A stretch of DNA of 52,129 nt from Methylobacterium brachiatum. Lineage in GTDB: Bacteria; Pseudomonadota; Alphaproteobacteria; Rhizobiales; Beijerinckiaceae. The notes below the pieces were generated by a model. The model was given only the letters and a program-made list of their open reading frames with translations, did no database searches and was not told where the DNA came from. The stretch's first letter is position 1; the number at the start of each line of letters is the position of its first letter. Below, one piece after another: positions 8,100-16,336 of this stretch. The stretch spans positions 1 to 52,129 of the forward strand of contig NZ_JAJALK010000027.1 in NCBI RefSeq assembly GCF_020523825.1. The letters run 5' to 3'. Both the position numbers and the translations under genes were made by a program.

Positions 8100-8992
8100 G
8101 GGGCGGTCCTCCCGAAGGCGTCGAGGGGGATCTTGAGGTAGCGCTTGCCGTTCGCCTCCGGCTCGGGGAGCCGACCGCCGCGAATGTTCACCTGCAGGGC
8201 GTGCAGGATCAGCTTCGGCATCGGGAGGGTCGCGTCGCGGGCCTTCCGGACGGCCACGAACTCGTCCTCCGTGCCCGCGGCGACCATGTGCGTGTTGGTC
8301 GCCCGCTGCTCCGCGACCGTACTCTCCCAACGTGGCTCCCGGCCACCTTGGCCGTAGTCGTGGCCGGTGAAGACACGGGTCCCGTCCGGAAGCGCGAGGA
8401 TGCGTTGGATCGAGCGCCAGAGCCTCGCGGCGTCGCCGCCGGGGAAGTCGCAGCGCGCCGTCCCGGAGTCCGGCATGAACAGCGTGTCGTGGACGAAGGC
8501 GGCGTCTCCGACCACGACCGTGATGGAGGCGAGCGTATGTCCCGGCGAATGCATCACGCGGGCGTCGAGTTCGCCGATCTGGAAGGTCTCTCCGTCGGCG
8601 AAAATCCTGTCCCACTGCGAGCCGTCCGTGGGGAAATCGGCGGGCAGATTGTAGATGCCCTTCCACAGCGCCTGGACGTCGACGACGTGCTCGCCCGTCG
8701 CCGTCGGGGCGTCGGTGGCCTCCTTCAGGTACCGTGCCGCCGAGAGGTGGTCGGCATGGGGGTGGGTGTCGACGATCCACTCGACCCGCAATCCCTCGCC
8801 ATGGACATAGGCGAGGATCGCATCGGCCGATCGCGTCGAGGTGGTCCCCGCCTTCTCGTCGAAGTCCAGCACAGGATCGATGATGGCGCAGCGGCGCGTC
8901 ACCGGGCACGACACGACGTACTGGACGCTGCCGCTGGTGGCCTCGTGGAAGCCCTGCACGACGGGTCTGGGATCGGGGCCGGCCATGGTCAT
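8096..8992 (-). CDS. Persulfide dioxygenase-like metallo-beta-lactamase-fold protein
   Basis: A 298-residue MBL-fold protein of the ETHE1/Blh type, which oxidises glutathione persulfide to sulfite using one iron. The metal motif THPHADHL gives His77, His79, Asp81 and His82; HSPGHT and the later GHDYG supply further ligands. Proteins of this type with SQR and BigR-like genes form the sulfide detoxification pathway of many proteobacteria. The ATG at 8992 overlaps the peroxiredoxin stop in ATGA; a second ATG two codons on is possible. No rhodanese domain is fused. Confidence 0.87.
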   Translation of the reverse strand: MTMAGPDPRPVVQGFHEATSGSVQYVVSCPVTRRCAIIDPVLDFDEKAGTTSTRSADAILAYVHGEGLRVEWIVDTHPHADHLSAARYLKEATDAPTATGEHVVDVQALWKGIYNLPADFPTDGSQWDRIFADGETFQIGELDARVMHSPGHTLASITVVVGDAAFVHDTLFMPDSGTARCDFPGGDAARLWRSIQRILALPDGTRVFTGHDYGQGGREPRWESTVAEQRATNTHMVAAGTEDEFVAVRKARDATLPMPKLILHALQVNIRGGRLPEPEANGKRYLKIPLDAFGRTAP

Positions 8993-9654
8993 GCGCTCCC
9001 CAGTCGGTAGTACCAGTCCGACGCCCCGGTCTCGGGCTGGGCCGTGATCTCGTCGAAGGTGAGGGGCGGTGCGACGATGACGGGGTCGCCCGGCATCCAG
9101 CCCTCGGGGGTCGAGACGTCGGCCGCGTCGGTCGCCTGGAGGGCCGCCACCAGGCGCAGGACCTCGTCGACGCTGCGGCCCACGGTCATCGGGTAGGACA
9201 CCGTCGCCCGGACGACGCCCTGCGTATCGATCACGAAGGTCGTCCGCACCGTGGCGCTCGACGTCGCGTTCGCCGGGAGCATGCCGTAGGCCCTGGCGAT
9301 GCCCATCGCCGGGTCCTCCACGATGGGGAACGGCACGCGCACGCCGAAGCGATGCTCGATGCTGTGCTTCCAAGCGAGGTGGGAGGACAGGCTGTCGACC
9401 GACAGGGCGAGCAGGTCGCACCCGAGCTCCCGGAAGCGGTCCGATGCCTTCGCGAAGGCCACGAACTCGCTGGTGCAGACCGGCGTGAAGTCGGCCGGAT
9501 GCGAAAAGAACACCAGCCAGCGCCCTCGGTACATGTCGAGCGAGCGCTCGCCCATCGTCGTCCTCGCGCGGAAGGGAGGCGCCACGTCACACAGGACGGG
9601 CGGGCCCGCGGCATTGACCACGTCAGGTCGGACGATGTCGCTTTCTAAATTCAT
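8989..9654 (-). CDS. Peroxiredoxin, 1-Cys (Prx6-like)
   Basis: A 221-residue thioredoxin-fold peroxidase. The peroxidatic Cys60 is in FTPVCTSEF. The long C-terminal domain (about residues 150-221, PEGWMPGDPVI) is that of the Prx6 group. It reduces peroxides and may also act on persulfides. It is the first gene of the sulfur operon and lies divergent from the SQR gene across a palindromic region. Met at 9654 is chosen; an upstream Met at 9675 would add seven residues. Confidence 0.85.
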   Translation of the reverse strand: MNLESDIVRPDVVNAAGPPVLCDVAPPFRARTTMGERSLDMYRGRWLVFFSHPADFTPVCTSEFVAFAKASDRFRELGCDLLALSVDSLSSHLAWKHSIEHRFGVRVPFPIVEDPAMGIARAYGMLPANATSSATVRTTFVIDTQGVVRATVSYPMTVGRSVDEVLRLVAALQATDAADVSTPEGWMPGDPVIVAPPLTFDEITAQPETGASDWYYRLGSA

Positions 9655-9738
9655 GAAATGACGTATCCACGGCACAGATCCATCGATGACATGACAGTGC
9701 AGGCCCTTGCGCGCCCTGTCAATATATGTTCGTCTTGT

Positions 9739-9769
9739 GACTTAGAAGTCGATATATATTAATATATAT
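9739..9769. promoter_or_regulatory. Divergent operator region between peroxiredoxin operon and SQR gene
   Basis: Two adjacent palindromes lie between the divergent genes: GACTT-AG-AAGTC at 9739-9750 and the perfect 18-bp ATATATATTAATATATAT at 9752-9769. A TTGTGA at 9735-9740 could be a -35 for the SQR gene, which would put the AT palindrome on its -10. AT-rich palindromes of this sort are bound by BigR-like repressors, and such a gene sits in the operon. A further AATATATGTT lies at 9721. Confidence 0.6.
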
Positions 9770-9804
9770 TGATCGGATCGATCACTGCCCGCCCGGAGGT
9801 ATCC

Positions 9805-11478
9805 ATGGACGCGAAACGGATCACGCAGGACCTCTCCGTCTCGGGGCAGCTTGCGCCGAGCGAGGTCGGTGCCATCGTCGAGGCCGGCTTCCGCTCGATC
9901 ATCTGCAACCGTCCTGACGGCGAGGCCGCCGACCAGCCGGCCTATGAGGAGGTCGCCACTCAGGCTCGCAAGGCTGGGCTGGAAATGACCTACCTGCCTG
10001 CCGTGTCAGGCGGCATCACCGAGAACGATGTCGCCGCCTTCACCGAGGCGATGCGCACCTCGCCGAAGCCCGTGTTGGCCTACTGCCGGACCGGCACCCG
10101 TTCGGCGACGTTGTGGTCGCTCGCCGAAGGCCGGCGTGGTCGTCCGCTTCCGGACATCCTCGCGGCGACGAAGGCCGCTGGGTATGACATGGCCGGCTCC
10201 GCCCGGCGCATCGCGGCCGGGAGGCGCTCGCCGAGCGACGATGGCGGGACGAGCTATACCGTGGTCATCGTAGGGGCCGGGGCGGCCGGCATCGCTGTCG
10301 CCGCGAGCCTGAAGGTGCGCAAGCCCGACCTCACGGTCGCGATCATCGACCCGGCGGACGTGCACTACTACCAGCCTGGTTGGACCCTGGTCGGATGCGG
10401 CGTGTTCACGGCCGACGAGACCGCCCGCACGATGGGGTCGCTGATTCCCGAGGGAGTGCATTGGATCAAGGCCGGCGTGGCGGCCTTCGAGCCTGACCGT
10501 AAGGCGGTCGTCCTGGAGGACGGCCGCGTCGTCCGCTACGACCGGCTCGTCGCGGCCCCGGGCCTGAAGTTGAATTGGGATGGGATCAACGGGCTCGCGG
10601 GTACGCTTGGGCGGAATGGCGTCACGTCGAACTACCGCTACGACCTCGCGCCCTACACTTGGGAACTCGTGCAGGGCCTGCGGAAGGGGCGTGCCGTGTT
10701 CACGCAGCCGCCGATGCCGATCAAGTGCGCCGGTGCCCCCCAGAAGGCGATGTACCTCTCGGCCGACCATTGGCAGCGGGCCAGCCTGCTGGGCGACGTA
10801 ACGATCGATTTCTTCACAGCCACGCCCACTCTGTTCGGGGTCAAGGAGTACGTGCCGCCCCTGATGGAATACATCGAACGCTACCGGGCCGGCCTGCACC
10901 TGAGGCACAACCTCACGCGAATTGATGGGCCCGGCCGTCGGGCCTGGTTCACCCGGACCGGCGTGGACGGCGCGACCTCCGAGGTCGAGACGGACTTCGA
11001 TATGCTGCATGTCGTGCCGCCGCAGCAGGCCCCGGACTTCGTGCGGGCTTCGCCCTTGGCCGACGCCGCCGGGTGGATCGAGGTCGATCACGCCACCCTC
11101 CGTCACGCGCGCTTCCCTGATGTCTACGCCCTGGGGGACGCTTGCAGCGCCCCCAACGCCAAGACCGCCGCGGCCGCGCGCAAGCAGGCACCCATCGTGG
11201 CGCACAACCTCCTGCATGAGATGGGCTTCGTGAAGGAGCCCGAGGCCGTCTATGACGGCTACGGCTCATGTCCGTTGACGGTCGAGCGGGGCAAGATCCT
11301 GCTCGCCGAGTTCGGCTACGGCGGCAAGCTCCTCCCAAGCTTTCCGTCTTGGTTCATCGACGGCACGAAACCGAGTGCTATGGCTTGGTTCCTCAAGGAA
11401 CGCATGCTTCCGCCCATCTACTGGAGCGGGATGCTCAAGGGCCGGGAATGGATGGCCAAGCCGAAAGCCGCCGCCTGA
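9805..11478 (+). CDS. Phosphatase-like/sulfide:quinone oxidoreductase fusion
   Basis: A 557-residue two-domain protein. Residues 1-140 are a Blh-type phosphatase-like/sulfurtransferase domain with the Cx5R loop CRTGTRS (Cys94-Arg99). Residues 150-557 are a flavoprotein sulfide:quinone oxidoreductase: FAD motif VIVGAGAAGIAV near 155, and three cysteines in SQR-type positions, Cys198 (LVGCGVF), Cys308 (PIKCAGAP) and Cys447 (LGDACSAPN). SQR oxidises sulfide at the membrane to persulfide and reduces quinone. GGAGG seven bases before the ATG at 9805 fixes the start; an upstream in-frame ATG lies in the operator. The fusion is a known rhizobial arrangement. Confidence 0.9.
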   Translation: MDAKRITQDLSVSGQLAPSEVGAIVEAGFRSIICNRPDGEAADQPAYEEVATQARKAGLEMTYLPAVSGGITENDVAAFTEAMRTSPKPVLAYCRTGTRSATLWSLAEGRRGRPLPDILAATKAAGYDMAGSARRIAAGRRSPSDDGGTSYTVVIVGAGAAGIAVAASLKVRKPDLTVAIIDPADVHYYQPGWTLVGCGVFTADETARTMGSLIPEGVHWIKAGVAAFEPDRKAVVLEDGRVVRYDRLVAAPGLKLNWDGINGLAGTLGRNGVTSNYRYDLAPYTWELVQGLRKGRAVFTQPPMPIKCAGAPQKAMYLSADHWQRASLLGDVTIDFFTATPTLFGVKEYVPPLMEYIERYRAGLHLRHNLTRIDGPGRRAWFTRTGVDGATSEVETDFDMLHVVPPQQAPDFVRASPLADAAGWIEVDHATLRHARFPDVYALGDACSAPNAKTAAAARKQAPIVAHNLLHEMGFVKEPEAVYDGYGSCPLTVERGKILLAEFGYGGKLLPSFPSWFIDGTKPSAMAWFLKERMLPPIYWSGMLKGREWMAKPKAAA

Positions 11479-11516
11479 TCCGCCACCGCACCACGAACAT
11501 CGGAAGGAAGATGCCC

Positions 11517-11951
11517 ATGAGACACCGGACGTTCACCGTGGCCCTGTCGCTGTTCGCCATGATGGCAGCTCCCACCCTGGCAGCTGGTGAGGTACCAGAC
11601 GGCGACCCCTGCGAGGTGCTCGTGGCCAATACGCGCGCCATCGTGCCGGGCGCAGTGCTGCGCGCGCGGCCGGTCGGCGTCCTGCTGATGCAGGACGAGC
11701 ACGGGACGGACGAGAAGATCGTCGCCGTGCCGGCCGCGCGCCTGACCCGCCGCTACGATGCCGTGCGCGACCACACCGACCTGCCGGAGATCACGCGCCA
11801 GCAGATCCAGCACTTCTTCGAGCACTACAAGGACCTGGAGCCCGGCAAGTGGGCGCGGATCCTGGGCTGGGACGGCCCGGCGGCCGCCCGCCGGATGATC
11901 CGCGAGGCGATCGAGAGCGCCAGTAATCCCGCTTCGGCGGGATCGGCCTGA
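11517..11951 (+). CDS. Exported half of an inorganic pyrophosphatase
   Basis: A 144-residue protein. Residues 1-22 form a signal peptide (TFTVALSLFAMMAAPTLAA). From residue 28 it follows the second half of the bacterial family I pyrophosphatase closely: DGDPCEVLV, DEHGTDEKIVAVP and HFFEHYKDLEPGKW. Metal-binding Asp at DGD and at D-x4-D and the YK pair are kept, but the family's DxxxxD second Asp of the first motif is Glu, and the whole N-terminal half with its substrate Lys, Arg and Tyr residues is missing. It follows the SQR gene by 38 bp, with GGAAGGAAG as ribosome site. Whether it can hydrolyse pyrophosphate is doubtful. Confidence 0.75.
   Translation: MRHRTFTVALSLFAMMAAPTLAAGEVPDGDPCEVLVANTRAIVPGAVLRARPVGVLLMQDEHGTDEKIVAVPAARLTRRYDAVRDHTDLPEITRQQIQHFFEHYKDLEPGKWARILGWDGPAAARRMIREAIESASNPASAGSA
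11926..11943. terminator. UUCG-loop hairpin between convergent genes
   Basis: ATCCCGC-TTCG-GCGGGAT is a perfect 7-bp stem with a stable TTCG loop. It overlaps the last codons of the half-pyrophosphatase gene and lies before the convergent YoaK-family gene. There is no T-run, so it may end transcription weakly or only stabilise mRNA ends. Confidence 0.4.
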
Positions 11952-11965
11952 CGAAGCAGGATCGG

Positions 11966-12673
11966 TCAGGGCCGCGTCGCCATCCCTGCGCGGCCGGACC
12001 GCGCGAGGGCGACAGCAGCGAGGCCGAGAAGGGCCGCAGAGGCGAAGAGGCTGTACAAGCCGACCCAGACGTATCCGCCTCCGCCCAACGCCCCGCCGCC
12101 CGCGAAGGCGCAGAACAGCAGGCCCTTGCGCACCGCCACGTCCGTGAGCGCCGCGCGCCGCCCGAGGCCGCGCCGTGCCAAGGCGCCGAGCGCGTCGCCG
12201 AGGTCGGTCAGCGTCCCGGTGACGTGGGTGGTGCGGATCGTCGGTCCGAGCAGGCGTGAGCTCGTCGCGTTCTGGAGGCCCATCGCGAAGGCCATCGGCG
12301 CCAGAGCGAGGATCGGTTCCGGTGCGGCGGTCAGCAGCGTCGCGGCCAGGGCGAGCAGCAGCCCTTCGACCGCGAGCAGGCCCGCCAGAGTCCGCCGGGC
12401 CGCCCGCGCGGCGAACGCCTCGGCCACGAAGCCGCACAGCGCGGCGCCGGCGACGAAGCACAGGATCGCGAGGATGCCGAGTGCCACCGGGCCCATGTTC
12501 GAGAGGGCGTGCGCGACGGTCTGCGAGGTCGTGCCCGACATGTGCGCCGTGTAGCGGCCGAAGGCGAGGATGCCGGTGGCATCCGTCGCGCCGGCGATGC
12601 CGGCCAGCAGGGCGGCGAGCCAGTCGATGCCACGCAAGGTGGGGAGTGACTCGGATGCGGGCTCAGGCGGCAT
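11966..12673 (-). CDS. YoaK/DUF1275 family membrane protein
   Basis: A 235-residue inner-membrane protein with about six segments, and conserved DUF1275 motifs: GATDATGILAFGRYTAHMSG near residue 30 and LQNATSSRLLGPTIRTTHVTG near 130. The function of the family is unknown. The start overlaps the ctaG-like stop by 11 bases, so it is the last gene of the oxidase operon. Confidence 0.85.
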   Translation of the reverse strand: MPPEPASESLPTLRGIDWLAALLAGIAGATDATGILAFGRYTAHMSGTTSQTVAHALSNMGPVALGILAILCFVAGAALCGFVAEAFAARAARRTLAGLLAVEGLLLALAATLLTAAPEPILALAPMAFAMGLQNATSSRLLGPTIRTTHVTGTLTDLGDALGALARRGLGRRAALTDVAVRKGLLFCAFAGGGALGGGGYVWVGLYSLFASAALLGLAAVALARSGRAGMATRP

Positions 12674-13301
12674 CGCGTTGCGCCCCTGACAGGCCCAGCA
12701 AAAGCCAGACGGCCGCGAGTTGCATCGGCATGCCGGCTGCGAACATCACGAACCCCGCCCATTTCTGGTCGACGAGCGGCGGCACGTTCCATCGACAGAT
12801 GACGTCGAGATAGGGCGTGTAGAGGACGTCGGGGCTGAGCATCCACACGACGGCGACCGCGGTCATCGGGACGCTCGCGATCCAGAGGAGCAGAGCCACC
12901 CGCCAGGCCGAGTGGACCTGACGCGTCGCCGGCATCGCCTGCGCCCACATCATGAGGCCGGTCCCGAGTTCGAGCAGCCCGAGCGGGGCCGCGTACAGCG
13001 CGTTGGCCAGCGTCGGTTCGAAGATGCCGGGCAGGCTGACCGCGACGCTCAGGGTGCAGAAGGCCGTAAACGCCAGGATTGGATCCAGCGTCGCGGCGAG
13101 GAATCTCGCCGCGCGCGGTCCCGGGCGGTCGAGGGCGAGGAGAAGGAGTGGGGGAGCGATCTGGTTGAGCGCCATCAGAGCGGCGGTGTAGCTCGCCATC
13201 GAGGCCAGCGGGTCGCGTAGACCGAGGCTGGCCACCACCGTCACGACGATGCCCGTGGCACCGGCCGCGCGGCGGAGGGAAGGAAGCGCTCGCTCAGGCA
13301 T
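12663..13301 (-). CDS. CtaG-like (caa3/ba3 type) cytochrome oxidase assembly protein
   Basis: A 212-residue protein with six or so membrane segments and the LNQIAPPLLLLAL and WAQAMPATRQVHSAWR stretches of the Bacillus-type CtaG family (caa3_CtaG), involved in assembling the oxidase copper centre. It overlaps the SCO stop by eight bases and belongs to the ba3 oxidase operon. It is unrelated in fold to mitochondrial Cox11-type CtaG. Confidence 0.82.
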   Translation of the reverse strand: MPERALPSLRRAAGATGIVVTVVASLGLRDPLASMASYTAALMALNQIAPPLLLLALDRPGPRAARFLAATLDPILAFTAFCTLSVAVSLPGIFEPTLANALYAAPLGLLELGTGLMMWAQAMPATRQVHSAWRVALLLWIASVPMTAVAVVWMLSPDVLYTPYLDVICRWNVPPLVDQKWAGFVMFAAGMPMQLAAVWLLLGLSGAQRDAA

Positions 13302-13911
13302 CGTGTAGAAGGACGCTGAGATCGTGAGCGAGCGCGATCGGATCCTGGGTTTGCGCGTATCCGTAGCGGAGGCGGCGAATTCCGCCCGGATCGACCACCG
13401 TCACGAATGAGCTATGGTCGAAGAAGCCACCTTCCGCCTTCCGCCACGTGACGCCCCATGCAGCGGCGGCCCGCGCGACCGCCGTGGGCGAGCCGGTCAA
13501 GCCGACGAAGGGCGGGCTGGGACCGAAGCTTCCGAGGTAGCCTTGCAACGCCGGGGCTGGATCCGCCGCGGGGTCGAGGCTCACGAAGGCTACACGCACC
13601 CTTGCGGCCTCTCCGGCGCTCAGGTGGGCGAGCGCGGCCGCCACGTCGGCCAGCGTCGTCGGGCACACGTCCGGGCAGCGCGTGTAGCCGAAATAGACCA
13701 GGACCAGGCGACCGTGCTCGGCGGCGAGGTCGAACGGCCGGCCATCGGTCTTCGATAAGGCGAGCGGCGGCGTCGGACCGGCGGGGACCGGCGTACCGAT
13801 GAGCGCACCGCCGGAGCGTCCCCACCGCAGCGCGACGGGCGACAGCGTGATGAGCGCGACAGGCGGCAGCGCGCTCAGGACGGCCCGTCGCGTGATGCCG
13901 GCACCTCTCAC
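13294..13911 (-). CDS. SCO1/SenC copper chaperone
   Basis: A 205-residue membrane-anchored thioredoxin-fold protein. The N-terminus has an ITRRAVLSAL signal/anchor. The copper motif is CPDVCP (Cys79, Cys83), and the partner His is in FFDHSSF near residue 170. SCO proteins deliver copper to the CuA site of oxidase subunit II, which is encoded two genes upstream. Start is GTG at 13911, overlapping the subunit I stop in GTGA. Confidence 0.87.
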   Translation of the reverse strand: MRGAGITRRAVLSALPPVALITLSPVALRWGRSGGALIGTPVPAGPTPPLALSKTDGRPFDLAAEHGRLVLVYFGYTRCPDVCPTTLADVAAALAHLSAGEAARVRVAFVSLDPAADPAPALQGYLGSFGPSPPFVGLTGSPTAVARAAAAWGVTWRKAEGGFFDHSSFVTVVDPGGIRRLRYGYAQTQDPIALAHDLSVLLHDA

Positions 13912-15659
13912 CAGACGACCCACCCGCGGGCGGCGGTGACGTTCCGGAGGAATGGCCAGAAGATCGGCACATAGGCCGCGGCGGTGGCGAGCGCGGTGAA
14001 GGCGGTGATGAGCCCGAGATGCTCCAGGGCGCGGGCGAGCTTCGAGGCTTCCTGATGGGCGACGATGCCGACCGGCTCGCCGCCGTCGAGGGCGTAGCTC
14101 TCGCGGCCGCCGAAGGCCTGGGCGAAGGGGATCGCCGGGCGCCGGTCGAGGCGGCGCGTGCCGAGGCTGCCGAGGAAGACCGTGTAGAAGGCGATCGTCG
14201 CGAGCCACAGGATGCAGCCGCCCACCGCCACGAGGATCAGGGCGAGATGGGCGTCGCCGTAGACCCGGTCGTAGACCGAGCGCGGCAGCATCGACACCCA
14301 GGCCCGGCGCGGCACGCCGAAGAGGCCCGCCCAGTGCATGCCGAGGGCGAACACCGACATCCCGGTAAACCACAGCCACGCGGCCGCGAGCGCCAGCCGC
14401 CGGCTGAGGAGCGCGCGGCCGGTGAGATGCGGCAGCATCCAGAATGCCACGCCCATGAAGGTCAGCGCCGAGGCGGTCCCGACCGTGATGTGGAAGTGGC
14501 CCGGCACCCACGTGGTGTTGTGGACGATGTTGTTGAGCTCCCAGCTGCCGTTCACGATGCCGCCGGCCCCGCCGAAGATGAAGGTGAGCATCGCCAGCAC
14601 CTGCGCGGCGACACTGGGGTCGCGCCAGGGCAGAGCGGTGAACCAGCCGAGCCAGCCCCGGCCGCCGCGCAGTCGCCCGGCGTATTCGAGGCTGAGCCCG
14701 ATGGTGAAGGCGGTGACCAAGCTCGGCAGCGCCACCGACAGGGTGAGCGCGGTGAGGATGCCGCGCCAGACCGGCGAGAAGCCGGGATCGGTGAACTGAT
14801 GGTGGCTGCCGACTGGCAGGGAGAACACGAGCAGCAGCGCGAAGGTCAGCCGCGCCATCGGGTCGGACACGAGCTTGCCGCCGATCTGCTTCGAGAGCAG
14901 CCCGTACCAGCTCACGTAGGCGGGCATCAGCCAAAAGTAGACGATCGGGTGTCCGGTCCACCAGAACAGGGTGCGGGCCACGATCGGGTCGACCGTATCG
15001 GTCAGCCCCAGCGCCCACGGGTTGAGCTGGACGACGAGCTCGATCAGCGCGCCGCCCCCGGCCAGCGCCCACATCAGCATGGTCGTCAGGCTCATGTAGG
15101 TGACGAGCGGCGTGACCTCGCCGGGCCGGCGCGCCTTCCAGCGGGCACGTAGGTCTAGGAGGATCGGCAGCGGCATCAGGCTGCCGAGGACGACCAGCGT
15201 CATGCCGAGGTAGAACCACGCGCTGCCCTTGAGCGGCGGATAGAACGTCCACAGCACGCTCGACGAGTTGTCGAACATGGCGAGCAGCAGCATCAGCGTG
15301 CCGAGCGCCATCGTCGCGAAGCAGCCGCGCCACAGCGCCATGCTCGGCGCGAGCCCGAGTTCGCGCGCCGGCAGATAGACCAGCAGGCCGCAGGTCACGA
15401 AGAACGTGAAGATGTAGGCGTTGAGCACGCCGTGGATGGTCAGGCCCTGGTAGTAGGACTTCAGGATCGGCGTGAGGGCCGGGTAGGCGTTGATGCCGCC
15501 GTAGTTGAGCGCCTGGAGCGGGCCGATCATCGCCCCGATCATCAGGGCCGAGAAGCCCCAGACCAGGAAGGCCAGCATCGTGCGCCGCTGCGGCGCCAAG
15601 ACGTCAGCGGGTGCGGCGACGGAAGCCGGCAGCGTGCCGGGGATCGCGGTGGCGGTCAT
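13908..15659 (-). CDS. ba3-type cytochrome c oxidase subunit I
   Basis: A 583-residue haem-copper oxidase catalytic subunit with about 13 membrane segments. Low-spin haem ligands are His76 (LTIHGVLNAY) and His390. CuB ligands are His237 (WTGHPIVYFW) and His286/His287 (GSHHQF), and the high-spin haem His is 388 (VPGHFHITVG). Tyr follows the first CuB His by four residues. The D-channel motif of A-type enzymes is absent and the form fits B-type (ba3) oxidases, which have high oxygen affinity. The start overlaps the subunit II stop (ATGA). Confidence 0.92.
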   Translation of the reverse strand: MTATAIPGTLPASVAAPADVLAPQRRTMLAFLVWGFSALMIGAMIGPLQALNYGGINAYPALTPILKSYYQGLTIHGVLNAYIFTFFVTCGLLVYLPARELGLAPSMALWRGCFATMALGTLMLLLAMFDNSSSVLWTFYPPLKGSAWFYLGMTLVVLGSLMPLPILLDLRARWKARRPGEVTPLVTYMSLTTMLMWALAGGGALIELVVQLNPWALGLTDTVDPIVARTLFWWTGHPIVYFWLMPAYVSWYGLLSKQIGGKLVSDPMARLTFALLLVFSLPVGSHHQFTDPGFSPVWRGILTALTLSVALPSLVTAFTIGLSLEYAGRLRGGRGWLGWFTALPWRDPSVAAQVLAMLTFIFGGAGGIVNGSWELNNIVHNTTWVPGHFHITVGTASALTFMGVAFWMLPHLTGRALLSRRLALAAAWLWFTGMSVFALGMHWAGLFGVPRRAWVSMLPRSVYDRVYGDAHLALILVAVGGCILWLATIAFYTVFLGSLGTRRLDRRPAIPFAQAFGGRESYALDGGEPVGIVAHQEASKLARALEHLGLITAFTALATAAAYVPIFWPFLRNVTAARGWVVW

Positions 15660-16171
15660 GCCGGATCTCCCGTGACGACGATGCGCCCGAGCATGCCCTG
15701 ATGCTCCAGCCCGCAATACTCGTTGCAGACGATGTTGAAGGTGCCGGGCCGGTTGAAGGTGTAGGTGACGCTGCCGGTGATGCCCGGCACCGCCGTGACG
15801 TTGACGGTGGTACCCTGGATGGCGAACCCGTGCAGCACGTCGGCGCTGGTCACGCGGAAGGTGACGGTCGCGCCCTTGGGGATGCGCAGCGGGCTCGGGC
15901 TCCAGCGCCAGAGGTGGGCGACCACGGTGACGGTGTAGGCGTTCGGACCGGTCTTCACGATGCTGCCCTCGGGGGTATCGAGCGCGGCCGGATCGCGGCG
16001 GAAGCCGTCGGTACGCACGACGATTCCGTAGGCGTAGACGACGAGGAACATCGTGCCGGCGAGCAGCAGGGTCAGCATCGTGACGGCCAGGAAAACCCAA
16101 GCGCGCTCGTGGCGCTCCGCGGCTTTGTGAAAAGCGTCCTCGAAGGCGGACGACGCGCCGGTCTCGCTCAT
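15656..16171 (-). CDS. ba3-type cytochrome c oxidase subunit II
   Basis: A 171-residue protein with one membrane anchor (about residues 25-50) and a periplasmic cupredoxin domain. The CuA ligands are all present: His114 (VLHGFAI) and C-x3-C-x3-H-x2-M as Cys149, Cys153, His157, Met160 (CNEYCGLEHQGM). It accepts electrons from cytochrome c. The single anchor fits ba3 enzymes, where subunit 2A supplies the second helix; that small gene lies just upstream at 16181-16336. Confidence 0.92.
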   Translation of the reverse strand: MSETGASSAFEDAFHKAAERHERAWVFLAVTMLTLLLAGTMFLVVYAYGIVVRTDGFRRDPAALDTPEGSIVKTGPNAYTVTVVAHLWRWSPSPLRIPKGATVTFRVTSADVLHGFAIQGTTVNVTAVPGITGSVTYTFNRPGTFNIVCNEYCGLEHQGMLGRIVVTGDPA

Positions 16172-16180
16172 CGCGGGTTC

Positions 16181-16336
16181 TCAGCTCCGGGTATGGAAGA
16201 CCAGCGCCGCCAGGCACCAGACGACGACGATCGAGGCGACCAGGAAGGCCGCCACAACCCAGGTGCCGACCGGCCGCACGGGTTCGGTCGGGGCGGACTC
16301 CTCCGCGGGCGACGGAGGAATACCCTCTCCGCTCAT
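16181..16336 (-). CDS. Cytochrome c oxidase subunit 2A-like small membrane protein
   Basis: A 51-residue protein: a Pro/Glu-rich N-terminus, then a single hydrophobic helix (VGTWVVAAFLVASIVVVWCL) and a short tail HTRS. ba3 oxidases carry a one-helix subunit IIa of this size, encoded directly before subunit II, and the position here is the same. The ATG at 16336 overlaps the stop of the TsdA-like gene in ATGA, and the stop is nine bases before the subunit II start. The identification rests on size, helix and position. Confidence 0.75.
   Translation of the reverse strand: MSGEGIPPSPAEESAPTEPVRPVGTWVVAAFLVASIVVVWCLAALVFHTRS

Noticed and set aside
10006..11217. Minus-strand open frame across the SQR gene
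   Set aside because: It is opposite a clear SQR coding sequence and has shadow-like composition.
13912..15333. Long Arg-rich frame upstream of the SCO gene
   Set aside because: It is antisense-free shadow of subunit I in another frame, with low-complexity Arg/Ala content and no family match.
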